Shown here in pieces: positions 50,897 to 62,318 of a stretch of 64,000 nt of DNA (within the stretch, counting starts at the first letter, position 1; each line of letters begins with the position of its first letter). The stretch is taken from positions 1-64,000 of the forward strand of contig JAJKFJ010022700.1 in assembly GCA_027382625.1 (NCBI GenBank). Reading direction: 5' to 3'. This DNA comes from Tetmemena sp. SeJ-2015 (Eukaryota; Ciliophora; Spirotrichea; Sporadotrichida; Oxytrichidae). The position numbers and the translations under genes are program-made. Under the pieces are notes generated by a model. It ran no database searches. It saw only the letters and a program-made list of their open reading frames with translations, and was not told the origin of the DNA.

Positions 50897-52000
50897 TCAT
50901 TAAAAAATTAAACCTAACTTCTTCATCTTATTCAAACAAAGCTCTCGAACTTTTTCATTATCGATACTTGCAAATGATTGCTGAATTAGTTTTCTTGGGT
51001 TTATCTTTTCATTTACTAGAGATGCTCTCATCTTCAATCTCTTGTACGAGTTTTTTAATAGAGAGAAGAAGTTTTCTATTGGATTATATTGAGGAGAATA
51101 AGGAGGGGTAAATATTAACTCTATCGAGAGTTCTCTGCAAAGTGATTTAATCCTTTTACTATGATGGACTCTCAAGTTATCTAGGACTATTGTTAGGTTT
51201 TACTATTTGAAGATGTCCTTGATGCCGAGAATGTAGTCAAAAAATTTATCAGTGTCTATTGATTTAGCGTGGATGTAGTAAAGTTCAACCCCTCGAGAGA
51301 ATGAAATTCCACAAATCACCGCCAGGCTTTCTTAATTTTGTAGCTTGTCTTGGATTTCTATATTTGAATTTCTATTGCTGTAGTCGAGCTTGAGTCTTGT
51401 TGATATAGTGAACATAACTTCATCCAGGAACACTAGCTCTCTGTGGCTGTCGATAGATTCTTGGATTACCTATAGCATTTATTGCTCTAGTATTGAAACT
51501 TTCTCTTTCTGTTTAGGAGTTTAGTATTTGAGAGTAACTATAGTCTTTCTTTTAATATGATTCCTTTTGTAGACTACTCTTAGTTAAGAAGGGGAGATAA
51601 ATTGGTTAGGGAATCTGCGATGAAACATGATGCACCTATCAAGAAGAGTCATGCCAGCCTATTAAATTAATGTGTCTTGCGAGATCAGGAACTCTAATTG
51701 CTCTTACGAAAATTAGGGATTCCTTATTATTAAGTGTTATTCTGGTTATGTCTTCTTCTTTTAAGTTTTTGTTTCTATGCATAGCATTCTCACTATCCTT
51801 TGATTTATGCCTGTTAGCTTGCTAATTGCAGAGTAGCTAAAGTATATTAAGCTCTCATTAGATGGAGTTAATGTTCTGAAGCGTAGAAGTATAATCATTT
51901 CCTCAACGCTTCTCACTTCTTAAATTAATTGCTTATCCAAAGTTGTTATCTTGCATCCCCCTTCATCCATCTCTAAAATCAAAGTCAATTTCAAAACCAT
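50897..52000 (-). CDS. intact TBE-like DD34E transposase (367 codons)
   Basis: ATG 52,000-51,998 to TGA 50,899-50,897; no frameshift, with some 20 TAA/TAG read as Gln. About 42-43 kDa, the size known for TBE transposases. An N-terminal helix-turn-helix-like part (ISKLTGINQRIVRML) is followed by the catalytic triad: Asp in LVFLDEVMF, Asp in LTIVLDNLRVHHS, and Glu 34 residues on in YSPQYNPIENFFSLLKNSY. TBE transposases are cut-and-paste enzymes of the Tc1/mariner superfamily and, in Oxytricha, take part in genome rearrangement. The open frame suggests recent activity or selection. I could not find this element's terminal repeats or its other two ORFs adjacent; a zinc-finger/kinase fragment lies 1.1 kb upstream. 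Confidence 0.85.
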
Positions 52001-53114
52001 AGTTTATTAGAATAGATATAAAAGAATTATGGAGACGAAGCATTCATTAATCATTTAATGGTTGAAATAAGCTACTAGTGCTATGATATTTTCTCAAATG
52101 TTAAATTATGATTAGTTTTAAGAAAGGAAAGATGCCATAAAGCAAAGAAAATTTTATATCTTAAAGCAATAAAGAAAATGTTTTTAGGAATTTATAGATC
52201 AAGTAATTTGTATAAGAACTGTCTAATGACTAAGAAGTAATGTTTTAGATTTAATATAGGAATAAATGAATATAATGAAATATTAAAAGTAAGGTTTTGG
52301 GGTTTTCCTTACTTTAGGACTTTTCATCCGCGCGGAAATTCCGCGCGATCAATTAAAGGATTATATAAATATAATGATCTAATATGATAAATATTCTTAG
52401 ATCTCCAACAATATTATCTCTCATTGCTGATTAAATATAAGGAAGTAAATAATAACACCGCGCGGAATTTCCGCGCGGTGTTTACTTAAAATTATTTTTA
52501 ATGTGTTCACTTTTTCTTCTTTAGATAGAATAAATATAGACTCAATAAGAATGAGATTTAGTTTATACTCGCCGAGGATATTTACTCTGGCCTTTATATG
52601 TCAATTCTTTTATAAATATCGCTATTATTTAAAGTGGCTAATGGCGATACCTTGCTTATATAGAGATAAAATGTAAAAAACGAGAGTTACTTATATGAAT
52701 AGAAATAAAATTAACATGACGAATACAATTTGAATTTTGCAAATGAAATAAAAAAGAAATGAATTGATAAATGAAAAAGTTATTAAAGAACATAATTTTT
52801 AGATATAAATATGAAATATATTTACAAAAAAGGATTCTTATGTTTCTTACATTTTTATTGAAGTCTTGGAGATAGGGTTTCTACTTTCATGTTGTATGAG
52901 TCTCGCTAGTTTATGTTTTAAATATCAAATTATAAATTATTAATTGAGCAATAATAAGATCGAGTGAGGATTCATTTAACTTTATATTACCCTCCAAATT
53001 CTTTCTATTTTACTAACTACTAAACTCGTGTTGAACGTAATTCGTAGCAAAATCAAGCAGAATAAGAGATAAATATGGAGCTATCTAATAATAAATAAGA
53101 AAGATGAAGAGCAT
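52001..53114. other. AT-rich DNA between transposon genes
   Basis: Apart from the GC-rich palindromes at 52,329-52,480 I see no feature. It may hold the promoter of the minus-strand transposase. Confidence 0.4.
52329..52480. repeat. pair of GC-rich palindromes 110 bp apart
   Basis: CCGCGCGGAAATTCCGCGCG at 52,329-52,348 and its reverse-complement form within 52,456-52,480 (CACCGCGCGGAATTTCCGCG…). Each is nearly self-palindromic and the pair is inverted. Extremely GC-rich in 80% AT DNA, 330 bp 5' of the intact transposase. Confidence 0.8.
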
Positions 53115-54060
53115 CAATAACTGACAGCATTTTTTGCACTCTGATGTTCTCGAGAGTGCTCTGCACCTAGGCAACAACATACAATAATTAAATAAGTGGC
53201 GGGCTCTTTCATAAATTTAAAATTTGAATTTAGATTGGCAACAATCCTAGCTAAGAACAAGTACAACCTTAGCAAAACACAAGCTAAACTAATGTTGGGA
53301 ACAGAACCAAACAAGATGCTGTGTGCACTAAGTGCAAAGGAGAGCTCTCTGAGTTGAGCTCGAGCAAGAGATCACTGTGCTTTAAATTGTCAAGCCAAGA
53401 GTTGAGAAGTCGGTGGCGTTTAAACTATCGCACCTGATGCTCCTCTTGTTACTGCTCCAGAGATCAATGAGGAGAAGAAAATTTTTGAATGCGAGTAATG
53501 TCAACGACAATTCGAATATCCTCAGAGCCTCAAGCGGCACATCAAGAAAGTCCACTCAGACAAACCTAAGATCTATATGAACATTAGAAAGTGGACAGTC
53601 GCTATCCTTGCTCAACTTGTGAGACATTCTTCACTCTGCTTTCTTCAAGAAACACATGGAGAAGAAGCACATGGCTGAGTTCGTAAATGAGGACAAAGAG
53701 AAACTTTTTTAAGTTTGGTGCCAGCTAAAGAGGCAAGCACGATACCTTACAAGGTTCAACTAAAGAGGAAGCAAGAGAGAAGAAGAGGAATGAGGTCATG
53801 AATCAGAAGCCTTAGTGTTTGGTGTCAAGTTTCAGCTAGCTCAAGCAAGACTCCATGCTTGAGAGTTGTAACTTTGGAGGAGTGTGTTCAAAATACCTCC
53901 ACCTTGCTGATGCGAAGCGAAGAGACACCATCATACAAGAAGAGTATGCTTACAAGATCTTCCCTTACGAATACCTTGTAAAGAAGGAAGAGAGAGGTCT
54001 TGAGTTCGCGAACGAACTGACCGTGTTGAGAGAAGCGAGGGACAAAAACTTGAAGTACGT
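53115..54060 (+). pseudogene. TBE-like zinc-finger/kinase gene, truncated copy
   Basis: Matches the left-arm copy from about 3,625 (the shared TTTTGCACTCTGATGTTCTCG flank) through the N-terminal Cys pairs (VCTKCKGELSE), two C2H2 fingers (53,490-53,570, with CEQCQRQF…LKRHIKKVH and TAA as Gln; 53,610-53,690, with SAFFKKHMEKKH), and the kinase N-lobe (53,855-54,055: EEYAYKIFPYEYL, FANELTVLREARDKNLK). It then ends abruptly in unrelated AT-rich sequence, before the catalytic loop. Fewer errors than the palindrome copies, but at least two frameshifts. The abrupt end may be a deletion or an IES border. Confidence 0.75.
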
Positions 54061-54199
54061 AGCGATATATAATCTTATTTTATTGATTTCTTCAGATTTT
54101 TAATTTTTAAAGAGTTTGAAAGGAAGATAAAATCTGAAGTTTTATAAGTTAGAAATAAAAGCCGAAATTAGGAATATTTAATTGATTAAACCATCATTA

Positions 54200-54770
54200 T
54201 CATTAAAGGCTGTCTTAGGTCATATAATTTCTATATTAATATCTGTCTACGTATTCAGCCTATCCCTCCTCACTGATATCATTTTCATCTTCCCACTCCT
54301 CTTCATCCTCATCCTCTTCCTCTTCATTTTCTTCTTCTTCATCTTCTTCATTAATATCTTCATTTCCATTTTACGAACTTTCATAATCCTAAATATCTTC
54401 AGCAGCTGCGCGAGCTGCTTATGCAAGCTAGTTTTCTTTAAATCTATTAAGTTGAATTTATTAATTTGCACTTTCTAATAGTTTCTCTAGGCTCTATATA
54501 AACTGTTAGCTTTGCTGAATATTTTTTAGTACTTTTGGCTTTTCATTTTCGTATTCAATACTTTTAGATAGGAGTGTGGTTAAATATTCAGGTTAATTTG
54601 CGTCCTGAAAGAATCTCTATCTCTCTATTCGTATCTAGTTGTAATTTGCATCGTATCTTTTGCCATCATAAGTATTTGAAAAATAGAATTCTGTCATATC
54701 TTTGAAATCCTTTTACTTTCTTTCTTCCTCATCTAATTCTCCTCTATCATCAACATTTTCTTATCAATTT
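54200..54770 (-). CDS. acidic coiled-coil protein, C-terminal segment
   Basis: A frame of about 190 codons on the minus strand ending at TGA 54,202-54,200, with at least fourteen TAR = Gln. A basic/aromatic start (TEFYFSNTYDGKRYDANYNQ) is followed by a helical region (LKNIQQSQQFIQSLEKLLES, then NQLAQAARAAAEDI), an Asp/Glu-rich stretch of about 35 residues, and a short Tyr-rich tail. The + strand frame over the acidic stretch is an artefact. Upstream, a TGA near 54,775 closes the frame; an AG at that border suggests an intron or IES, so the N-terminus lies further to the right. No family recognised. Confidence 0.65.
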
Positions 54771-54779
54771 ATTACAAAA

Positions 54780-57708
54780 CAGTATAAAAATTAAACAAAC
54801 TTTTATACTTCTTTCAATATCGAGGGACTTAAGCTATTTTAAAATAAAAGTAAATCTCAGCGACTTTAATTAATCTCTCTATTTTAAATTTAAGTTAATT
54901 TTTAAAGTTAATGAGAATCTTAAGTTATCTTTTATGAAAAATTTTAAAAAAATTTAAAAATTTTTTTCCAAAAATTATTTCAAATTTAATTTTAAAAAAT
55001 TTATAAATTTAATTTTTTAAAAATTTTAAATTTTAATTGGAATAGGGTTTTAATTTCAAAAATATTAAATTTAAAAAAAAGTTAAAATTAATTTTCACCT
55101 CTTTTTCTTTAGTTTTTTTCTGATAAATTTTTAAACGAAATTTAATTTTTATTATTAAGTAAAAGTCAAATCTTTAAATTTTTAAATTAATTGAACTATA
55201 AAAGAGTTTTTAACTTTTAATTTAATAATGACTGGTGTTTTAAATTTATCTAGCTTTTCTTTTTTCTTTAAATTTCAAAACCCCCAAGAGATCAGTGATT
55301 AAAACCCAAAGCGATGCCCTTAAATTTTAAAATCTTTTCCTATTTAAAAAAATAAAAATTTATATCCCCTTATTTTTCTTTTGAAAATTCTTTTAAAATA
55401 TATTCTTCATGACTAGAACCTTCTGCTTAAAATTATTTTAATTCTTATTCTTATAACCCACTATTCATTTAACTTATTTACCTTTAAATCAAAATTAATA
55501 TGGGTTTCTTCTTTTATTATCTCAGAAGCTCTTTCAGCAGTTAGAAATGTTGCGCGCACTTTTCAACTACTTTCTCAATTTTATTTCTTCTATTAGAGTT
55601 TAAATTTAATTTTTTAATTTTGGGGCTCAAGAAAATTTCTGTTTTGGAAAAAAAATTTTTATAATTTTATGTTGAGTAAAATGGAGTAATAAATATTTAA
55701 ATATGAGAAACTTCAAATACCACATATCAAATCCATTATTAATAAATTATATCTCATTTAATTTTCAATTAAATTTTTATCTATAATTGGCTTCCTTAGA
55801 AATGATTAATTATCCTCTTTGAGACTTAAAGATGAAAAAATTGATTTTGATAGATAAGTATTAAAGAGGAAGCTTTAAAACAATATCTTGGAAATCAATT
55901 ATTTCACAGATAAAAATTAAATCAAAATTTTAGAAACTTTATTTCAACATTATGAATATTATTTTCTCTTAATGAATTAGCATTTTTCATATTATCATTC
56001 AGCAGATTCCCTTCTTAATATGTAGCTATCTTTTCTCATGAATTTTTTTTAAAAAAACGAATTTATTTAATTTTAGCATTTTGTTGTTAGAAAGAAAAAA
56101 TTTTTTTATTTTTTTCCTTTTAAAAAATTTTTTAAAATAAAAATTTTAAATAATAAAAATAAAAAAAGTTTTGAAGTTTTTTTTTTTTATTTAAAAATTT
56201 TAATTTTTTAATTCATCTTACTTTTACAAAACCTAAATGTCTGAGTGTGTGTATGCTCTTTAAAAATGGATTTATTCCTCAAATAAAAGTAATTGCTTTT
56301 CTTTTTCCTCAATTATTATTGGCTTTTTAAGACTAGCGCTCATTATAAAAGTTTGATTTTAAAAGAGTTATTTTTATTTTATTTTGGGATTTAAATGTAG
56401 CAAACGATCAACATTTTGGTAGTTTAATATCTAAAAAAAACTTGTTTTGTTTAAAATTTAAAAGAAACAATTTAAAACTCTTAACTTGAATTCTTTTTGC
56501 TATTTCCAAGCCAAAACATTTATATTATAGATATATAAATCCACTTAATTTTTTAAAAAATTTAAAAAGGGATTTTCTAATTTTTTCAAATTATTAAAAC
56601 TCGAAATTAATTTATTGTTATAAAAACTTGATTTTTTGAATTTTTATTTTTTTTTTTAAATTTCGGCTCAATTCCGATCATAAAATTAATTAAAATTGAA
56701 TTTGCATATATTTTATAAATTTATTTAAGTTGCCTTGGCTTTGATTTAAAGAATGGAATTATAAAACTTTTATATATAAAGTATAAAAATTGCTGTTTTA
56801 TATTTTATTGATCAGACTGATAGTCTTCTCTTTTTTTGATATTTTCAACATTCTAGTAATTTCTTATAACAGATTCTTAAAGGGAGTTCTAGTATTTTTC
56901 TAGATCACTGAAGGAGACATATATCGTTTATATTAAAGTATTAGCTCTGCCAAATACTTTTTAATTGGCTTAAAATAAGGAAATCGGAATTTTGTATTTC
57001 ATTCGGGCAGAGAAGACATATTTATTTCCTAAAATAAAGAACTTCTTATATATTAACAATATTTTATAGGTTCAATTAAAAATAACATTCATATGCTACT
57101 AAAATCTTAAAAAGTTCCAAAATATCAAATAAAAAAATTCGTATTATATTTTTTATTTATGATTAAATTTTAAAAGAATATAATCGAGACACACCAAAGC
57201 ACCTACAATTTCTTAGAGTATCATCCCAATATTTAAAGTAGTAATATAAGGACTCATCAAATAAATTAAAATTTAATTATTTATATTCATTACCTAAGTA
57301 TTCTCCTCTTGAATTATATAACGCAGCTTAGCTCATTAAAGGATAATTATCATACCAGGTTCCCTCCCAAATATTTTCTAAATGAATCTGAATTAATCCA
57401 TATTTTATAAATAAATTTTAAAAAATAATAAAAGTTTGGGTTTCATGGGATTTTTAAAAAAAAAAAAGTTTTTTACGATAATATTTGCAATTATCTATGC
57501 ATTCCAAAAAATAGATTAAGCATTCTTTAATTTGAGCTGCTTATATTTTAATTTTAATTACATTTTTAAAACCAAATCAAAAAAAAAATTTCAAAAATAC
57601 TTACCAATCTAGGTAAAAATATATTTTTTAAAAAAACATGTTTAATTTATTTTTCTTTTTAGGGGGTTTCTTGGTTTTTCACTTTTTATTAAAAAAAAAA
57701 AAAAAAAG

Positions 57709-57764
<56 letters not shown>

Positions 57765-57787
57765 CCAATGAAAAAATTTTTAAAAAC

Positions 57788-57818
<31 letters not shown>

Positions 57819-59519
57819 AAATAAGCAATTTTTTAAATTTTAAAATTTTAAACAAAAAATAAAAAAAAAAAAAAAAAAAAAATAAATTTCAAATTCAAAA
57901 GCATAACCAATTTATTATTTATATTATGCAATATTTAAGAGATTTATTTAAGTATTCTCTATAAAATAAAGTAGAGCTCCAAAATTGATTAGATAAAAAT
58001 ATTTTTCATAAAATTTGTATAATTATTCTGTAGTTTTCAATAAAGTTCCAAATTAAGAAGAAAAAATGAATTTAAGTCAATTAAATATAAAAAAATACTT
58101 GCATTTTTAAAATGTAAATATAGCCAGTTTCATTATAATAAATTCCCTACCCACATTTCTTCAAAAAATTGGTGTATCCAATGTAGATTTAAAAACCTAA
58201 AATCATAATATTTGTCTGATCCATAAGGTTTAAGACCCCTTTTTTAAATATCCCTTTGAATGTGTAGTTTAAACTTTAATGTATAGCTCACCGTTACCAT
58301 CATATATACGTTCATAACAAAGATTGCCCTTATATTTATAATTTATTCAATTGACATCAATAAATTTAGCTATATTGTTTTTATTCAAGCACAATAAATT
58401 TATAGATATAGTTTACATAAAAAAAAATTTTGATATTAGCCAAATAGAATTAAGTGATCGAGAAATCAAACTGAAATAAACTACAGCCTGGAATTTAAAT
58501 GAGAAAGATAATTAACGTAATAATAATTGGAGAGGGCCCAAAACAATCAAATTTCATTTTAAACCCCCAGAAATCATTTAAAAATTTATATTAGAAAATT
58601 TGCCAATTTAAAAATTAAAATATTTTTTAAAATCATTAATGTTTTCCCCATTTTAAAACTAACTTTTTTAAAATTATTAAAAATATATATGCATAAACTT
58701 CTTCCTCACTTAATAATTCAAACTTCCATTTTCATTCACTGATCTGACTTGTAATTTAAAAAGCATGTTTTTTCGTTATATAAATAAGTATTTGTATTAC
58801 AAGATAACCCTATTCCTGTTTGACTTATATTTAAGCTCCTCAGTGTACAAATAATTAAGTTGATTTGATTTTCCAGAATATATTAACTTTTAATATATTA
58901 ATTCAATATTTTTAATATAGACAATTTAATATTGTTATATTAGTAAAGAACTTTAATTTTAATTTAATATTTTACTAAACTAAAAATAAAAATTATAAAG
59001 TTTATATTTATTTCCATTACTCCATTCTATAGTTTCACTTAATGGCTAAGGATCACTGGAATACCATTTATTTATAACAACACCATTTTTATTGATAAGT
59101 TTACCTTGGCCAAGTTTTTTGCCTTTATAACAATGTATATATTATAATTAAATAGAACTATTTCATTTTAAAATCAAAAAATTATCCAATAAATATCTAT
59201 ATTTTCTATACATTTTTTGCTTAATTTATAATTAATTAAAGCAATATCAAATTGGCCCTTAAACTTTGATCCATCTTATTAAATCCATTTTCCTCTTCCG
59301 TGAAACTACCTTATATTTTCCTCTAATAATTCTCCCACATACAATTAAGTGTTCTTTTTGCAAATATAAAAGTGTTTTTTAGGTTTTTTAGGATCGATAT
59401 AGTTTTTTAGCAATCCTCCTTCCCATATTCCTTCCACAACTTAGTTTAAATATAGTTGAAAATTTAATGGAAATCAAATTAATTTATATATTATATTAAA
59501 ATGGATTTAATGAGTGAGA
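54780..59519. other. very AT-rich DNA, partly low-quality
   Basis: No supported gene. Long A and T runs (54,940-57,900) culminate in near-pure A at 57,688-57,880, interrupted by single other bases. This pattern is typical of poorly resolved long-read sequence. The acidic protein's missing N-terminal segments may lie here. Confidence 0.5.
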
Positions 59520-59860
59520 GTTGAAGTGTCTCAAATTTGAATAATTATTACACCATTCGATTCAGCATCAAATTCTAAGAACTTTATATCCTTGCAACTT
59601 CGTGGGAGCGCTCAATTCAGAGTTATAAGTGACACAAGATTATAAAGTAGTGATATTCAAGTTTGAGATCAGTGCGCATCATATCTCGATACTGAGCAGC
59701 GCTATGAAGATGATTAAAGTAAACTCATATTAATTTTTGATAAGCTATCGAACAAGCTGCAGACCAGTGGTGTTTTAGTAATTTCAACTGCCACTATGTC
59801 GCAGCTCCTTATTTATTATTTTAATAAATCTCCGATTTTAATTAAATTTTATACTATAAT
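59520..59860 (-). repeat. dispersed ~330-bp repeat, copy C
   Basis: Best match to copy B in reverse orientation (for example GCAACTTCGTGGGAGCGCTC against GAGCGCTCCCACACAAAAGTTGC). It overlaps the 3' end of the gene at 59,669-60,860. Confidence 0.55.
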
Positions 59861-60860
59861 ATATGAACTTCCCCTTTGGCGTAATTAGTTTTCCCTGCCA
59901 AGCAATCTCTCCATTCCTATCTTGATATCCAAAGAACTTAGTTTGATCTGGCCATTTATATATTTTGCTGTATAAAATAATTCTTAAATAATAAGTAAAT
60001 AAATTGATTGGTATTCTATTCTTTCAAGGTCATCTATGTCCGCTAACTCTTAAATTAACTTCGTTTTTATAAATATATTATGTCTGAGTTATGGTCATCG
60101 CTCACTCCTTATATCGATTAAGTCTTCTAGGAGCAAAAGCCAAATTAATTGATCTACCTGCTGCTCAATAGTTTTCCATCCCAATTTATTTTCTCTTAAA
60201 GACTACTATACTCCAAATTAACCTCTCTAGATAAATGGTATATGCTTTTTTTGGGATTTATTAAAGCAGGCGGCTCTAGAATTCCCTTATCCAGAAGAAC
60301 CAATTTTAACTTATTATCTTCTATAAATCTCATTTTTTTCATCAAAGATCTCAAATTCTTTTCCTTTTTTTCACTTGGACCATTATCCAATCTTTTTGGA
60401 CTTTAACCTATTAATCAGAATTAATTGCAAAAATACACAAATTAATTAAAGAAATTTGATTTATGAGTTGAGTTAGCGATATAAACCTGTCTTAATTTTG
60501 ATTTATATTTATAAATGCTTAAGTTAAGGGGTTAAATTACTTTCTCCATGTTATATTAATATCATATTGTCAAATTAGAAGTAGATTTAACTTACCGAAA
60601 AAGAAATTTTCAATTTGCTCAGAGTATTTTGCTCCGTAAGTGAATAATTTGCACCCAACTTGCGTCAAGAGAAGAGCAATTTACCTTATTATTGGAATTT
60701 TTAGCTCAAGATAAATCTACCAGAGTTGTTTGGCTATGTATCTTAGATTGGCTAGACTGTTCTCAAATTTCTCTAATTGAACTTTCTTTTCATTTACTGT
60801 TTCTGAATGAAATGAGTTACAGTTCTTGAAAAAAGCAGATATATCTTCAGATATAGACAT
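59669..60860 (-). CDS. unidentified protein gene with intron and IES
   Basis: ATG 60,860-60,858. The first exon (to about 60,596) encodes a helical segment (NEKKVQLEKFENSLANLRYI, then a hydrophobic part with IALLLTQVGCKL). A GT-AG intron (about 60,409-60,596) restores the frame into NGPSEKKEKNLRSLMKKMR and ILEPPALINPKKSIYHLSRE. A 65-bp IES at 60,028-60,092 (7-bp pointer) joins QSIQGVSDD to LERIEYQSIYLLIIQELF. The frame then runs to TGA 59,671-59,669 through the dispersed repeat copy C, so the real 3' end is uncertain; an alternative frame near 59,900-59,960 (WPDQTKFFGYQDRNGEIAWQ) also looks coding. TAR = Gln throughout. I do not recognise the family. Confidence 0.6.
60028..60092 (-). other. 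65-bp IES (pointer GATGACC)
   Basis: GATGACC (minus strand) at 60,028-60,034 and 60,093-60,099. Removal joins two frames that are otherwise out of register. Confidence 0.75.
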
Positions 60861-61751
60861 AAACACAATTTTTTGATATTTTTCTATTATAGGAATAATT
60901 AAATTAAATAATTGAATATGCTATTTGAAATAAAAAATATTATTCTAGCATGAAATAATTTGATAGAACTAATTAATTATCATTCTTTTAGATATTAAAA
61001 AGATATTTAAGGAAAGAATTATCTCTTATTTATCAATATTGTAAAGTTAATGCTCTCTCCAAATTTATTGTTATCGATTTCTTTCTTAGATGGAAAAAAT
61101 TCTATTTAAAACAAGTAGGTTAAGAATAAAATTAATGCAGATACTAAGTTTCATAATCAATTCAACTCTTTTCTAGCTACTATGGAAAATTATTTAACCT
61201 ATAAGTAAACATGAAATCAGCTTATTATTAGAGTAGATTTTAATTTTTCAATAAAAAAAAAAATCAGCTAAATTTTTGAATGGTCAATTCCTTTAAATTA
61301 AGATTTTAAAATTTCTCTTTATAAGATGAATTTAAAAAATTAATGGTTATTTTTAAATGTTTTTACATTATTTTAAATAATTTTAAATTTATATTTTAAA
61401 AAAAGATTAAAATAAAAATTATTTAAAACAATTATTATAAAAATTTAAAAAGGAAAAAAAATTAATGTATTTTTTTTAAAAAAAAAACTTGAAACAATTT
61501 AAAAATCTTCTGTAAAAAATCTTTAACCAAAAAAGAAAAATTTTATATCTTAAATAATATTTCATCCTTATTTTGCTTTTTTAAGAAACATTTGATAATC
61601 CCATAATATAAACCTTTTTTATTCATTTTAATAAGGTTCTCTATTAAACTTCGAATTTCTATTTTTATAATCTTCGATAAAACATTTCTGCACTATGTAT
61701 GGAATCTGAAGTTAGTTCTAATAAAAATTAAAACAAATCTTTTGAAAAAGA
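60861..61751. promoter_or_regulatory. divergent intergenic region
   Basis: About 890 bp between the divergent starts at 60,860 (-) and 61,752 (+), about 80% A/T, with no credible frame. By position it should hold both promoters; I cannot single out a motif. Confidence 0.4.
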
Positions 61752-62158
61752 ATGGCAGAGTCATCCAACATTATTGAAATCCCCACAGCTGACCAATTCG
61801 AAGAAGTCTATAAGAAGGTGTTGGAAGAGGATGATAAAGCTCTACTCTATGTCACAGGAGGTCTAACTGCTGAGGGAATCAGCTGGTGCCCAGATTGCGT
61901 CAAGCATAAAGCAGCCGTCCACTCAATTTAATAAATTAATTGTAGATAAGTTCCAAGGAAAGGTACTTCTTTGCTGGGTTCCTACCAGAGAAGAATGGAA
62001 ATCGCCAGCCCCTCTACATTTCTACAAAGCTCACAGCACCTTCAAAGTCAAGGGAGTGCCTTCATTACTACTAGTAGTTGGGGGGAGAAGTTGTTCTCAG
62101 AGCTGAGACTGATGAAGACTTTGAGAATCAGGATCTCCTTAACATGTTCTTGGAATGA
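61752..62158 (+). CDS. TXNDC17: thioredoxin-like protein, TXNDC17/TRP14 family
   Basis: ATG 61,752 to TGA 62,156-62,158 (a second TGA follows). The active site WCPDC (about 61,890) is preceded by a Gly-containing loop as in TRP14, the 14-kDa cytosolic thioredoxin-related protein that reduces small disulphides such as cystine. Later family landmarks are present: LLCWVPTREEWKSP, KVKGVPSLL (the cis-Pro motif) and a C-terminal DLLNMFLE. Total length about 130 codons, close to the family's usual 120-125. A 13-bp IES (61,925) must be removed, and one G in the six-G run near 62,073 is surplus (sequencing error or mutation). It converges with the coiled-coil gene, 160 bp apart. Confidence 0.85.
61925..61937 (+). 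other. 13-bp IES in the TXNDC17-like gene (pointer AATT)
   Basis: AATT at 61,925-61,928 and 61,938-61,941. Removal turns a frameshift into KAAVHSIVDKFQGKVLL, aligning with the family. Confidence 0.7.
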
Positions 62159-62318
62159 TGAGATCTAATTTTTAACCAAACCTATTGCTGATATTTGCTT
62201 TATTCTCAAATTTGATCTTATTAAAGATTTGCTGAATCGATTTCTCTATAATTCACAACATAAACCATAAGTCTATTTAAAATAGATGCAAGAACTATTA
62301 GCATATTAAAACTACATA

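Noticed and set aside
53490..53580. A Euplotes-type code (TGA = Cys, TAA/TAG = stop)
   Set aside because: TAA lies between the two cysteines of a C2H2 finger and many times in intact ORFs, so TAA/TAG must be sense codons.
54182..54478. Hydrophobic + strand ORF (LILFLFIFFFFIFF type)
   Set aside because: It is the antisense of the Asp/Glu-rich stretch of the minus-strand gene, which has the better coding evidence.
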